A DNA stretch of 17,984 nucleotides from Sulfurovum sp. Its GTDB lineage: Bacteria > Campylobacterota > Campylobacteria > Campylobacterales > Sulfurovaceae. The stretch is from assembly GCA_027083995.1 (NCBI GenBank), contig JALWME010000087.1:1-17984 (forward strand). Direction: 5' to 3'. The notes beneath the pieces were generated by a model that was given only the letters and a program-made list of their open reading frames with translations, was not told the origin of the DNA and made no database searches. The first letter of the stretch is position 1. Each line of letters starts with the position of its first letter. The position numbers and the translations under genes were made by a program. Positions 7,656-15,532 of the stretch are shown one piece after another.

Positions 7656-10136
7656 TTACACCTTTCTTAATGTTACTGTTTTGTATCTGCTCCCAGAAAA
7701 GAGGTCATAGACACCTTCTGCGGCTCTATAGTCAGGTACTTTTACGATATCACCTGTAATTTTTGTATCTGTTAACACATCTAAGATGATGCTTCCACTG
7801 TCAAATACAACTTCTACTTTATCACCTAGGCTTGCCGCTTTTTCTTCACTTGCATAAAGCCCAAATGCTTCAAATATTTCATGTGATTTATCTGTAAAGT
7901 CGTTAAATTGTCTAGCAGGGTTACATCTGTACGCTATCTCTCCATCAAGCACAGCATTTTCATCAAAAGTATCTACTTTGGGAAGTGCTGTTTCAGCACT
8001 GCTGGCTTCCAGTATATATCCACGGTTGTCTTTACCATCATTGGTAAATGTATTTGGTAAGGCATCAAAATCTAAAGATTTAAACCCTCTGTCTATCGGG
8101 AGTATTGCAGTCCAGTCAACAGTAAGTTCTGGGGCACCTACAAGTTCTTTCATGAGGTCATTCAGTTCATAGCCGTTGTACTCTACTGCCGCATTGGTAG
8201 GAAGCACACGTTTGCCTATATTACACAAAGTACCCTCTTGTTGGTTCATCGCTGGCATATCCAAATCGCCAGTACCCAAAGCAGAGAGTTTAAAGTCTCC
8301 ATTTTCGTTATATCCTACTGTATATCCACTTGCATCGTCATCAAGGTCACAGATGAGTGCAACACCTAGTGCATTTGATTTAGGGGGTGTCATCACCACA
8401 CTGATGTCACAGGTAGATTCTATCAGTGCCACAAGTTTAGCAATATTTTCTGCTTTTTCGTGATAATAAAGGTCTTCTCCAAGCATCATAGCAAAAGACT
8501 CTTTTTTCTTCATCATTTTTGCAAAAGTATCTTCAAAAGTAGCAGAGTCTCCGCCAAGTAGATCCACCAAACCATTGCTTGTCACAGTAATCTCTTTTTC
8601 TACTTTCTCTTTGACTTTCTTTTCTACTTCCTCTTCTTCCCCTGTCTCTTCGTTTAGTACCATCTCTTTGACTGTTTTTTCAACACGTTCTGTAATAGTC
8701 TTCGTCTCTGACTTGTGGAAAGTAGCTAGATAATCTTTTACCTCTGAAGGTAATTTATCTTTGTCTGCAAACAAATCAAGTATCAGATAAAGTACAGCTT
8801 CTTCCAGCCCTACTTTATGGTTAAAAATTTCAACACTTTTACCAAAGGTAGGGATAAGTGTATCTCCAACGGGATGGAAGTAAAGTCCTGCTCCCTTGTT
8901 GAGCTTTTGCACATTATTGAATGCATACTTCATCGCAGGAGAGTCATTTCTCATTGCCATCCCAACAGAGATAACAAAATCAGCATTTTTCATAATAGTG
9001 TCTGTATCTGTAGACCAAAGGCTGTTTCCAGATGCTGCTTCATAGTGATTTAGGAATTTCTGGAAAGCCCGTACTTCAGGGTTGAAAAGCTTGAGTCCCA
9101 TTTTTTCTTTGAGTGTTTGAAGCATCAATGCTTCCTCATTGGTAATCATGGCATTGAAACGTACTGTCTTGGCTTTTTTAAATGCTTCTATCGCTGCATC
9201 AAAAGCTGCTTTATTTTTGCTTGCTGTTGTGTTTTGAAAATCATAGGCAAAACGTGCTGAACCATCTAATGAAACATAGGACCATTCGTTGGTAACTCTA
9301 AAAATTTTCTCTGTTCTGTTTTCTATAGAAGTAGGTTTGACTTCATAATATATCTGGGCTCCATCACTTGAGTGTGCTGCAACTGCTGGTACTCTCTTTA
9401 AATCCCATGCATTCGAACTATACACAAAGTCACGTGATGCCAATGCCCCTACAGGACATACAGCAATACACTCACCACAATCAGAACAGTTTGTTTCACC
9501 TGTACCATTACTAGGAGCGATAACAGACTTTTGTAGTTTGTTCCACATAGAGTAAGCATCCTTAGGCATGGTCTCTTTATATCCCTTGTCTAGTTCTGCC
9601 CCTCCACGTTTGGCAGTAGTGATAGCTGCATCACCTATCATGTCTTTACAGACAGTGGTACAACGCTCACATACAATACATAAACCTGGGTCATAATGTA
9701 ATACGGATGACCAGTTTGTTGTTTCACGTTTGGTATCTGGTATCATGTATGATTGTGAATCAACACCAAGCTCAAGTGTGTAGTTTTGTAACTCACACTC
9801 TCCTGATTTGTCACAGACACCACATTGAAGCGGATGATTTACATCATACACTTCCATGATGGCTCTACGTTCTTCAAGTATAGTTGGGGTAGAAGTAGTC
9901 ACTTCCATTCCCTCTTTTACTTTTGCATTACAGGCATATACTTGCTTGCCATCTGCTTCTACCAGACAGATACGACACGCCAGAGTTGGCGAACATCTTG
10001 TCAGGTAGCATATAGCAGGAATAAAGATATCATTAGCCCTAGCAGCATTAAGGATATACTCTCCCTCTTTAGCCTTATACTCCACACCATCAATTGAGAT
10101 GTCGACCATATTATTTACATTTTGTACTTCACCCAT
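7656..10136 (-). CDS. nuoG: NADH-quinone oxidoreductase subunit G, iron-sulfur (complex I)
   Basis: Electron-input iron-sulfur subunit, 826 residues. N-terminal [2Fe-2S] ligands are Cys43, 54, 57, 69. The His-Cys3 cluster is His101, Cys105, 108, 114. Two full CxxCxxCxxxC motifs follow: Cys153, 156, 159, 163 and Cys217, 220, 223, 227 (the last in CPVGAL). Ordinary NuoG has only three cysteines in the first motif plus the CPVGAL cysteine, so this version seems able to hold an extra [4Fe-4S] cluster, as in [FeFe]-hydrogenase N-termini. The N7-type cysteines are absent. Residues about 310-820 match the degenerate molybdopterin-oxidoreductase fold, interrupted by a highly charged Lys/Glu segment at 475-520. 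The first ATG is chosen because AGGAAAT precedes it; Met10 has no such site. No nuoE/nuoF pair lies upstream; fqrB is divergent. Confidence 0.95.
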   Translation of the reverse strand: MGEVQNVNNMVDISIDGVEYKAKEGEYILNAARANDIFIPAICYLTRCSPTLACRICLVEADGKQVYACNAKVKEGMEVTTSTPTILEERRAIMEVYDVNHPLQCGVCDKSGECELQNYTLELGVDSQSYMIPDTKRETTNWSSVLHYDPGLCIVCERCTTVCKDMIGDAAITTAKRGGAELDKGYKETMPKDAYSMWNKLQKSVIAPSNGTGETNCSDCGECIAVCPVGALASRDFVYSSNAWDLKRVPAVAAHSSDGAQIYYEVKPTSIENRTEKIFRVTNEWSYVSLDGSARFAYDFQNTTASKNKAAFDAAIEAFKKAKTVRFNAMITNEEALMLQTLKEKMGLKLFNPEVRAFQKFLNHYEAASGNSLWSTDTDTIMKNADFVISVGMAMRNDSPAMKYAFNNVQKLNKGAGLYFHPVGDTLIPTFGKSVEIFNHKVGLEEAVLYLILDLFADKDKLPSEVKDYLATFHKSETKTITERVEKTVKEMVLNEETGEEEEVEKKVKEKVEKEITVTSNGLVDLLGGDSATFEDTFAKMMKKKESFAMMLGEDLYYHEKAENIAKLVALIESTCDISVVMTPPKSNALGVALICDLDDDASGYTVGYNENGDFKLSALGTGDLDMPAMNQQEGTLCNIGKRVLPTNAAVEYNGYELNDLMKELVGAPELTVDWTAILPIDRGFKSLDFDALPNTFTNDGKDNRGYILEASSAETALPKVDTFDENAVLDGEIAYRCNPARQFNDFTDKSHEIFEAFGLYASEEKAASLGDKVEVVFDSGSIILDVLTDTKITGDIVKVPDYRAAEGVYDLFSGSRYKTVTLRKV

Positions 10137-10227
10137 TGTTATTTCCTATTTTTTCAATATGATAAATTTAGTATGAGGATATCAAAGAAGCACTTAATAC
10201 TACATCATAATACATATCTATGATTTT

Positions 10228-10256
10228 ATTATCATCCAAGATGTATCGTATGTAAA
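10228..10256 (-). promoter_or_regulatory. Probable sigma70 promoter of nuoGHIJKLMN
   Basis: On the minus strand TTTACA (10256-10251) and GATAAT (10233-10228) are separated by exactly 17 bases; each differs by one base from the sigma70 consensus. Transcription would start near 10221, giving a leader of about 85 bases before the nuoG ATG. It explains how the second half of the nuo cluster is expressed although fqrB and kefB cut it off from nuoA. A second TATAAT at 10285-10280 on the same strand is an alternative -10. Confidence 0.55.
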
Positions 10257-10298
10257 CACACCTATTATCTATAGTTACTATTATAAATATATATTTAA

Positions 10299-10304
10299 TA
10301 TAAT
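10299..10304 (+). promoter_or_regulatory. Probable -10 box of fqrB promoter
   Basis: A perfect TATAAT on the plus strand sits in an AT-rich tract, about 44 bases before the fqrB ATG. No good -35 box is visible (TACTAT at the right distance), which is common in Campylobacterota, where A/T-periodic upstream DNA replaces it. Predicted leader is about 37 bases and includes ribosome binding site AAGGA (10336-10340). It is back to back with the nuoG promoter within 211 bases, so shared control is possible. Confidence 0.5.
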
Positions 10305-10347
10305 TTATGCTAATATCCCAAAACTATTAACACATAAGGACATAAAT

Positions 10348-11340
10348 ATGGCTTCAGAAAACATATATGACATTGCAATCATTGGTGCAGGACCTGGTGG
10401 TATGGCTTCTGCCATCGAAGCAAAACTAGCAGGTATTGATAATATAGTTGTGGTTGATAAAGCAGAGACGCATAACTACATGATTCACAAGTTTTACAAA
10501 AAAGGAAAAAGAGTAGATAGAGACTGGATGGGTATCAAGTTTGAATTTGAGGGAAATGTAACTTTTGAAGAGTGTTCAAAAGAAGAGTACATTAAACAAA
10601 TGGATGATTTACTTGCAAGCCATGGTGTTTTAGATAAATTTGTATATAACACGGAGGTTGCTTATGCCAAAAAGGGCGAGGATGGTTTGTTTCATATCCC
10701 ATTTGGTCAAGATGTTGTCAAAGCAAAAAATGTTATCGTATCTGTAGGTAGAATGGGTAAACCAAACAAACCAGGATACAAATTTCCTAAAGCTATTAGA
10801 CCTAGACTAAACTTCAACCTTTCAGATGTACAAAATGGTGAAAGAGTAATGGTAGTCGGTGGTGGAGATACTGCTGGTGAATATGCTTATGGTCTCGTTG
10901 AGATGGAGGGTATGGAAGATTGTAAAGTCACACTAAACTACAGAAAACCAACCATTACAAGAATGAATCCTATCAACACAGAGATGACAATGAAACACCT
11001 TGAAGAGGGTACACTTATCAATAAAATGGGTGTAGATGTTGAGAGTGTTGAGGCCACAGAAGATGAACTTGTAAAAGTAAACTTTACAGATGGCACATCA
11101 GAAGTATATGATAGAGTTGTCTATGCACTTGGCGGAACAAGTCCGAAAGATTTTCTTGTAAATTCAGATATAGAAACCGGTAAATGGGATGAACCGCTTA
11201 TGGATGAAAAGACACTTGAGACAAATATCAAAGGTCTTTACACCATTGGTGATGTAGTCACAGACCAAGGCAGTATCGCACTTGCATTTAACCACGCTTA
11301 TTTTGCGATGAGTGATATCGTAGCTAAAAACCAAATATAA
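10348..11340 (+). CDS. fqrB: FqrB-like NADPH:flavodoxin/quinone oxidoreductase (FAD)
   Basis: A cytoplasmic two-dinucleotide-domain flavoprotein of the thioredoxin-reductase fold, 330 residues. The FAD-binding GAGPGG is at 13-18, the NADPH-domain GGGDTAGEYA at 171-180 and the C-terminal FAD motif YTIGD at 298-302. The thioredoxin-reductase CxxC is missing; the only cysteines are Cys76 and Cys192. The KFYKKGKRVDRDW segment (48-60) recalls Helicobacter HP1164/Campylobacter Cj0559 (FqrB), described as reversibly moving electrons between NADPH and flavodoxin. I name it by memory of that family; a YpdA-like or ferredoxin-NADP reductase assignment is the alternative. It has its own promoter and terminator, is transcribed away from nuoG, and faces kefB convergently. 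Its site beside a complex I lacking NuoF suggests a link to complex I electron input (inference). Confidence 0.78.
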   Translation: MASENIYDIAIIGAGPGGMASAIEAKLAGIDNIVVVDKAETHNYMIHKFYKKGKRVDRDWMGIKFEFEGNVTFEECSKEEYIKQMDDLLASHGVLDKFVYNTEVAYAKKGEDGLFHIPFGQDVVKAKNVIVSVGRMGKPNKPGYKFPKAIRPRLNFNLSDVQNGERVMVVGGGDTAGEYAYGLVEMEGMEDCKVTLNYRKPTITRMNPINTEMTMKHLEEGTLINKMGVDVESVEATEDELVKVNFTDGTSEVYDRVVYALGGTSPKDFLVNSDIETGKWDEPLMDEKTLETNIKGLYTIGDVVTDQGSIALAFNHAYFAMSDIVAKNQI

Positions 11341-11353
11341 ACCTACCTCTATA

Positions 11354-11395
11354 AGAACAGGGTTTAATTACCTGTTCTGTATTTTAATTCTTTTT
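11354..11395 (+). terminator. Rho-independent terminator of fqrB
   Basis: An 8-bp stem, AGAACAGG (11354-11361) with CCTGTTCT (11371-11378), and a 9-base loop are followed by a T-rich run ending in six Ts. It starts 13 bases after the fqrB stop. The tail on the other strand is not U-rich, so it works mainly for fqrB, although kefB ends just beyond it. Confidence 0.75.
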
Positions 11396-12996
11396 TATAC
11401 CTTCAAAACCTGGTCAAACATAGCAATAGCTGTTTTCTCTGTCTCAATAATAACATGTGTGAGGTTTAAATCCTCTAATGCTTCTTTGTCTTCAAATCTA
11501 TCTACTTTTACAATAGTCTTTGCATTATTAGTAAGTTCATTCACTACCTGGCATATATGATAAAGTTTTTGACTGTTTCCAAGAGAGATAACAACGGCTG
11601 AAGCTTCCTTGATGTTGACTGATTCCAAAATATCTTTTTGAGCAGCATTACCAAAGATAACAGGCATACCTTTTTTTCTAGCATCTTTCACAGTTTTTAT
11701 ATCTCCCTCAATAGCAATAAATTCCATACCTACCTTTTGCATAAGTGCTGAAATATGCTGTCCTAGCCTTCCATAACCTATGATTACCACATGGTTGAAA
11801 AGTTTTTTATCTTCATGTTTTGTATAGTGGTTATCTTCTAAACTATTTTTATCTAAGAGATTTGCAATAGAAGAGATATTTCTTAGAACAAAAGGAGTCA
11901 TAATCATAGAAATAACCACAGTGACAATAAGAATTTGACCTAACACTAGGTCAAGCAAGCCATTTGCAAAAGCAAGTTCAAAGATAACAAGTGCAAACTC
12001 TCCAAGTTGAAACAGACTCAAAGAAGTTTTAAAAGCATTACGCTTGTTAACAGAAAATCGAACCAGTGAAAATATAATAAGCATTTTTATAGCGATGAGT
12101 GCTGGCAAAAGATAGGAAATAGTCAAAATGTTGTCATATATAATTTTAAAATCAAGTTGCATACCTACCGTGACAAAAAATACACCAAGCAACAAGTCTC
12201 TAAAAGGTATAAGATCAGCCTCTACTTGATGTTTATAGTGTGTATCAGATATCATCATCCCTGCTATAAATGCTCCTAAAGAGTAGGAAAACCCCATAAG
12301 GTGTGCCACATAAGAAGATCCTATAACAATAAGTAAAATGGAAGATATAAATATCTCATTTGACTTAACTTCAGAAATCTTTTGAAAAAAAGGATCTAAA
12401 AAATACTTACCCACAACAAACAATCCTATAATAAGAATAATAGCTTTTATCAGTGTAAGCAGTAGCAAATTAGAGACAGAGCCAGTATTAATAGAAAAAA
12501 TGGTTATCATAAGCAATATAGGAATAACTGCTATGTCTTGAAACAGGAGTATTCCTAATACTTTTCTTCCATAGGTCTTGTTGATATCTCCATTTTCATT
12601 TAAAATTTTAAGAACAATAGCTGTTGAAGATAGTGCAAGTGCTGCCCCTATGACGATAGCCTCTTTCATCTCAATAGAAAAAAAACTATAGGCAATAATG
12701 CTAAATAGTGTCGCAGTTAGCACTACTTGTAGTCCGCCATAGAAAAAAACATCTCCTTTCATCTTTATAAGATGTTTGAGAGAAAATTCAAGTCCAATGG
12801 TAAACATAAGAAATACTACACCAAACTCTGCTATTTCTTTAAGTTCATGGCTATGTACTGCTTGATGGAGTCCAAAAACATAGGCAATAATAGTTCCTGT
12901 CGCAATATATCCTACAATAGTGGGTATATCAAACTGTTTCAAAGAAAGATTGATAAGTGTAGCTATAAAAATAGCTGAAACAATAATCTCCAACAT
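11395..12996 (-). CDS. KefB/KefC-type monovalent cation:H+ antiporter (CPA2) with RCK domain
   Basis: Inner-membrane cation/proton antiporter, most likely K+ efflux. The chosen start (533 residues) follows AAAGGGC at proper distance; an in-frame ATG at 13041 would add 15 residues but has no ribosome binding site. Residues about 1-380 are the hydrophobic Na+/H+-exchanger domain, including FQDIAVIP (152-159) typical of Kef proteins. Residues about 400-520 are a TrkA-N (RCK) nucleotide-binding domain with GYGRLG at 407-412 and an acidic residue at the end of the next strand (AIEGD). A gating nucleotide is probable; glutathione control as in E. coli KefC cannot be inferred. It is monocistronic or fed by read-through from the NuoE-like gene, and it interrupts the nuo cluster. 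Function in relation to complex I is unknown; exact substrate is unproven. Confidence 0.88.
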   Translation of the reverse strand: MLEIIVSAIFIATLINLSLKQFDIPTIVGYIATGTIIAYVFGLHQAVHSHELKEIAEFGVVFLMFTIGLEFSLKHLIKMKGDVFFYGGLQVVLTATLFSIIAYSFFSIEMKEAIVIGAALALSSTAIVLKILNENGDINKTYGRKVLGILLFQDIAVIPILLMITIFSINTGSVSNLLLLTLIKAIILIIGLFVVGKYFLDPFFQKISEVKSNEIFISSILLIVIGSSYVAHLMGFSYSLGAFIAGMMISDTHYKHQVEADLIPFRDLLLGVFFVTVGMQLDFKIIYDNILTISYLLPALIAIKMLIIFSLVRFSVNKRNAFKTSLSLFQLGEFALVIFELAFANGLLDLVLGQILIVTVVISMIMTPFVLRNISSIANLLDKNSLEDNHYTKHEDKKLFNHVVIIGYGRLGQHISALMQKVGMEFIAIEGDIKTVKDARKKGMPVIFGNAAQKDILESVNIKEASAVVISLGNSQKLYHICQVVNELTNNAKTIVKVDRFEDKEALEDLNLTHVIIETEKTAIAMFDQVLKV

Positions 12997-13058
12997 ATTT
13001 TGCCCTTTAAATATAGATGAGATATAGTAGCTAAATAACAATAGTATTTACATTTTCT

Positions 13059-13101
13059 ATAATATTATGTCTTGCAGAACTCATTTTTGATACCCAGCTG
13101 G
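13059..13101 (-). promoter_or_regulatory. Possible kefB promoter/operator region
   Basis: The perfect palindrome CCAGCTGG (13094-13101), flanked by TA on both sides in TAcCCAGCTGGcTA, lies about 100 bases upstream of the kefB start. Between it and the gene the minus strand reads CATAATATTATAG (13069-13057), containing -10-like hexamers. No convincing -35 box exists. The palindrome is placed like an operator, but nothing identifies the regulator. Confidence 0.25.
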
Positions 13102-13143
13102 CTACCAAATATAGTATGATTGTTTATCTTTTAGAAGTAAATG

Positions 13144-13172
13144 TTCTTAAGAGACACTAAGCCCCTTAAGAA
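13144..13172 (-). terminator. 12-bp stem-loop at the 3' end of nuoABCD-nuoE-like unit
   Basis: Arms 13144-13155 and 13161-13172 pair over 12 bases (two G-U on the minus strand, TTCTTAAGGGGC with GTCTCTTAAGAA) around a 5-base loop. It begins 9 bases after the stop of the NuoE-like gene. The following minus-strand sequence (CATTTACTTC) is only moderately U-rich, so it may be a partial terminator or an mRNA 3'-end stabiliser, letting some transcription reach kefB. Confidence 0.45.
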
Positions 13173-13181
13173 AAAATCTAA

Positions 13182-13517
13182 TTAAGCTTTTTCTTTTTCA
13201 GCAGCTGCTTTAGCAATTTCTGCTTCCTTTTCTTCTGCTTCTTTTTTTGCGATAGTAAATGCCTCTGCAGATTTTTTGGCAGTCTCTGCATCTACTTTTT
13301 TTACTACAAGTGTCCAATCTACTTCATTGAATTTCAAAGAGTTCATGAGTTCATGTCCACTCGCATAGATAGCATCTGCAGACTTTTGGATAGAAGAATA
13401 ATCCCCTACTTCAAACAAAAATATTGCTACTTCATCTACTTTAATACCTTGATCTATAAGCTCAAGCATCCTATCATAAAAATCATCATGCAGATGTCTT
13501 AAATCGTAACGTTTCAT
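13182..13517 (-). CDS. Small NuoE-like complex I-associated protein (HP1264/Cj1575c type)
   Basis: A 111-residue soluble protein occupying the place of nuoE. It begins [17 protein letters not shown] and has a mixed alpha/beta look up to about residue 75, similar in position and size to Helicobacter HP1264 and Campylobacter Cj1575c, which are linked to complex I and replace canonical NuoE. It has no cysteine at all, so it cannot hold the NuoE [2Fe-2S] cluster. Residues 76-111 form a Lys/Glu/Ala-rich, probably helical tail. Its ATG overlaps the nuoD stop by one base (TAATG), with GAGGT upstream, so it is co-translated with nuoD. The family assignment rests on position and general likeness. In those relatives a second gene (HP1265/Cj1574c) follows; here none does. 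Confidence 0.75.
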   Translation of the reverse strand: MKRYDLRHLHDDFYDRMLELIDQGIKVDEVAIFLFEVGDYSSIQKSADAIYASGHELMNSLKFNEVDWTLVVKKVDAETAKKSAEAFTIAKKEAEEKEAEIAKAAAEKEKA

Positions 13518-14746
13518 TATCTATCTACCTCTCCAAATACAATATTGGTTGTACCAATTATAGTAACAACATCAGCGATATATGTACCTACCAAAAGCTC
13601 CTGTAAGAGTCCTGTATGGAAAAATGAAGGTGCTCTACATTTAAGTCTGTATGCGTAAGGCTCACCTTCTGACTTAATGTAAAAACCAAGTTCTCCTTTA
13701 GGAGATTCCGTAGGTACATAAACTTCACCTTTTGGTGGTCTCATACCCTGTGTTACCAATACAAAGTGTTGCATAAGTGCATAGTTTTGTGTCATTATCT
13801 CTTCTTTAGGAGCAGAGATATACTTAGGAGAGTGTGCCATAAGTTGTGGTTCAGTCTCTTTATACATTGGGATGAGTTGTCTTATAATTTTTGTAGATTG
13901 TTTCATCTCTTCCATATAGAGTCTAAACCTACCATATGAATCACATCTGTCAGATACAGGTATATCAAAGTCAAGTTCAGAGTAAAGCTCGTAAGGCTCT
14001 TCTTTTCTAATGTCGTACTTTATACCAGACCCTCTAAGCATAATACCAGAACATCCCCAACTTTGTGCATCTTCTGCAGAGATAACCCCTACATCTTCCA
14101 GACGCATTTTCCAAATACGGTTTTCATTAAGCAGTGCACCGTAAGTATGCTCCACTTCATGGTCTACTTTGTCACAAAATGCTGCCGCATTTTCTAGCCA
14201 ACCTGCAGGTAAATCAAGTGGTACACCACCTATGCGTACAGCTGAGTGTGTAAGTCTGGCACCACAGTAATCTTCCATAAGATCCATCGCAAATTCACGT
14301 TCACGGAATGCATACAAAAACACAGACATCGCACCAACATCAAGAGCATGTGTTGCCACAAAGAAAAGATGTGAGATGATACGGTTAAGTTCCAAAAGTA
14401 TAGTACGAATCACTTGTGCACGTCTTGGTGCTTCTATATCTAAAAGCTTTTCTACTGCCAATGCATAGGCATAGTTGTTTGACGTAGATGCTATATAGTC
14501 TAGTCTATCTGTTGTTGGCAAGAACTCATTATATGTCATATTCTCTGCCATTTTTTCTATACCGCGGTGCAGGTATCCTATATCTGGATAGGCTTTTACT
14601 ACCTGTTCTCCATTAAGCTCAAGGACCAGCCTCAACTGTCCATGTGCAGAAGGGTGTTGAGGTCCAAAGTTAATAACCATGGTATTGTCATCACGTTCAA
14701 AATTGAGATTTTCAAAAAATGGTGATAATTTATTTGCTACTTGCAT
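13517..14746 (-). CDS. nuoD: NADH-quinone oxidoreductase subunit D (complex I, 49-kDa)
   Basis: Peripheral subunit related to the large subunit of [NiFe]-hydrogenases; with NuoB and NuoH it forms the quinone reduction site. The 409-residue protein shows [10 protein letters not shown] (27-36), whose His31 and His35 line the quinone pocket, and Tyr84 in [10 protein letters not shown], the tyrosine that holds the quinone headgroup in characterised enzymes. The C-terminus ends GEVDR as usual. It is a stand-alone NuoD and not fused to NuoC. Ribosome binding site AGGGAG; 9 bases from nuoC; its stop overlaps the next gene's ATG. Confidence 0.97.
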   Translation of the reverse strand: MQVANKLSPFFENLNFERDDNTMVINFGPQHPSAHGQLRLVLELNGEQVVKAYPDIGYLHRGIEKMAENMTYNEFLPTTDRLDYIASTSNNYAYALAVEKLLDIEAPRRAQVIRTILLELNRIISHLFFVATHALDVGAMSVFLYAFREREFAMDLMEDYCGARLTHSAVRIGGVPLDLPAGWLENAAAFCDKVDHEVEHTYGALLNENRIWKMRLEDVGVISAEDAQSWGCSGIMLRGSGIKYDIRKEEPYELYSELDFDIPVSDRCDSYGRFRLYMEEMKQSTKIIRQLIPMYKETEPQLMAHSPKYISAPKEEIMTQNYALMQHFVLVTQGMRPPKGEVYVPTESPKGELGFYIKSEGEPYAYRLKCRAPSFFHTGLLQELLVGTYIADVVTIIGTTNIVFGEVDR

Positions 14747-14755
14747 ACGTACTCC

Positions 14756-15532
14756 CTATTTTCTTTCGTCTAACATTTTAGACGCTTTTTTGTTATAATT
14801 AACGAGTACTGTTTCACTATATTCTATCTCTTGTTCTACTTCAGAATACTCTGAACCAAATGGCACTTCATACCCTACTCTTGTAAAGCGTTTTGTATCT
14901 TCTATATCTATCTTGGCAGGATCTCTGTTTTCAGGTCCAATGATGTCTCTGTACTCTTTACCAAAGATTTTGTCCACCTCATACCATGATGCGGCCTCAT
15001 CACCAAAAAGAGGATAGGTTTTAAGAAGAGGGTGTCCTTCCCAGTCATCAGGCATAATGATACGCTTAAGGAAAGGGTGGTTATTTACTTTGATACCAAA
15101 CATATCAAACATCTCACGCTCTGCGAAATTAGCAGACTTAAAAAGTGGCACTACACTCTCTATAGCCAGCCCCTGTTCTAAGCGAGTCACTACCCTTACT
15201 CTTTTTGCTTCATTATGATTAAGTAGTTGCCAAAAAAGTTCAAAGTTACCATCTTTTGCCAAGTAGTCTACAGCTGATTGTTCTGAACATTGCTTATATC
15301 CACAAGCTTCTTTGAGAATAGTCAGTACTTCAAAGTTATCTGCAGCATCAATATGTACCACCAGTTGACTTACTTCAATATAGTACTCTTTAATCAAAGT
15401 ACCCAATGCCTCTACCACAGAGAGAAAATGTGTATCTTCTACTGCTGCTCTAGGTACACGAGGAGAAACCCAAAATCTATCTGTATAGTAGGCCTTAGCT
15501 TGAACGTTATCTTTAGGAACATATTTTCTCAT
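14756..15532 (-). CDS. nuoC: NADH-quinone oxidoreductase subunit C (complex I, 30-kDa)
   Basis: Peripheral connecting subunit that scaffolds NuoD and NuoB; it carries no cofactor. The 258 residues include the family signature EREMFDMFGI (138-147), then HPFLKRIIMPDDWEGHPL (152-169), where the common HPLRKDYP reads HPLLKTYP. The roughly 80 residues after the signature exceed the shorter bacterial NuoC and resemble the long Campylobacterota form. The ATG overlaps the nuoB stop by one base (TAATG). Confidence 0.95.
   Translation of the reverse strand: MRKYVPKDNVQAKAYYTDRFWVSPRVPRAAVEDTHFLSVVEALGTLIKEYYIEVSQLVVHIDAADNFEVLTILKEACGYKQCSEQSAVDYLAKDGNFELFWQLLNHNEAKRVRVVTRLEQGLAIESVVPLFKSANFAEREMFDMFGIKVNNHPFLKRIIMPDDWEGHPLLKTYPLFGDEAASWYEVDKIFGKEYRDIIGPENRDPAKIDIEDTKRFTRVGYEVPFGSEYSEVEQEIEYSETVLVNYNKKASKMLDERK

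Noticed and set aside
8577..8714. Frameshift or assembly error in nuoG
   Set aside because: The charged segment reads open in the same frame as both flanks and has a regular composition, so it is a true insertion and not an error.
10137..10347. Small gene or RNA in the nuoG-fqrB gap
   Set aside because: Very AT-rich, no ORF with a ribosome binding site and no convincing structured RNA; explained by two divergent promoters.
10348..11340. Thioredoxin reductase identity
   Set aside because: The redox-active CxxC between the two NADPH-domain halves is absent; only two isolated cysteines exist.
11395..12996. Antiporter as a relocated complex I subunit (NuoL/M/N-like)
   Set aside because: It belongs to the CPA2 family with an RCK domain, and NuoL, M and N are all present separately.
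12997..13041. Upstream ATG adding 15 residues to the Kef-type antiporter
   Set aside because: No Shine-Dalgarno before 13041, whereas AAAGGGC stands at the right distance from the ATG at 12996, and the extension lacks the character of the family N-terminus.
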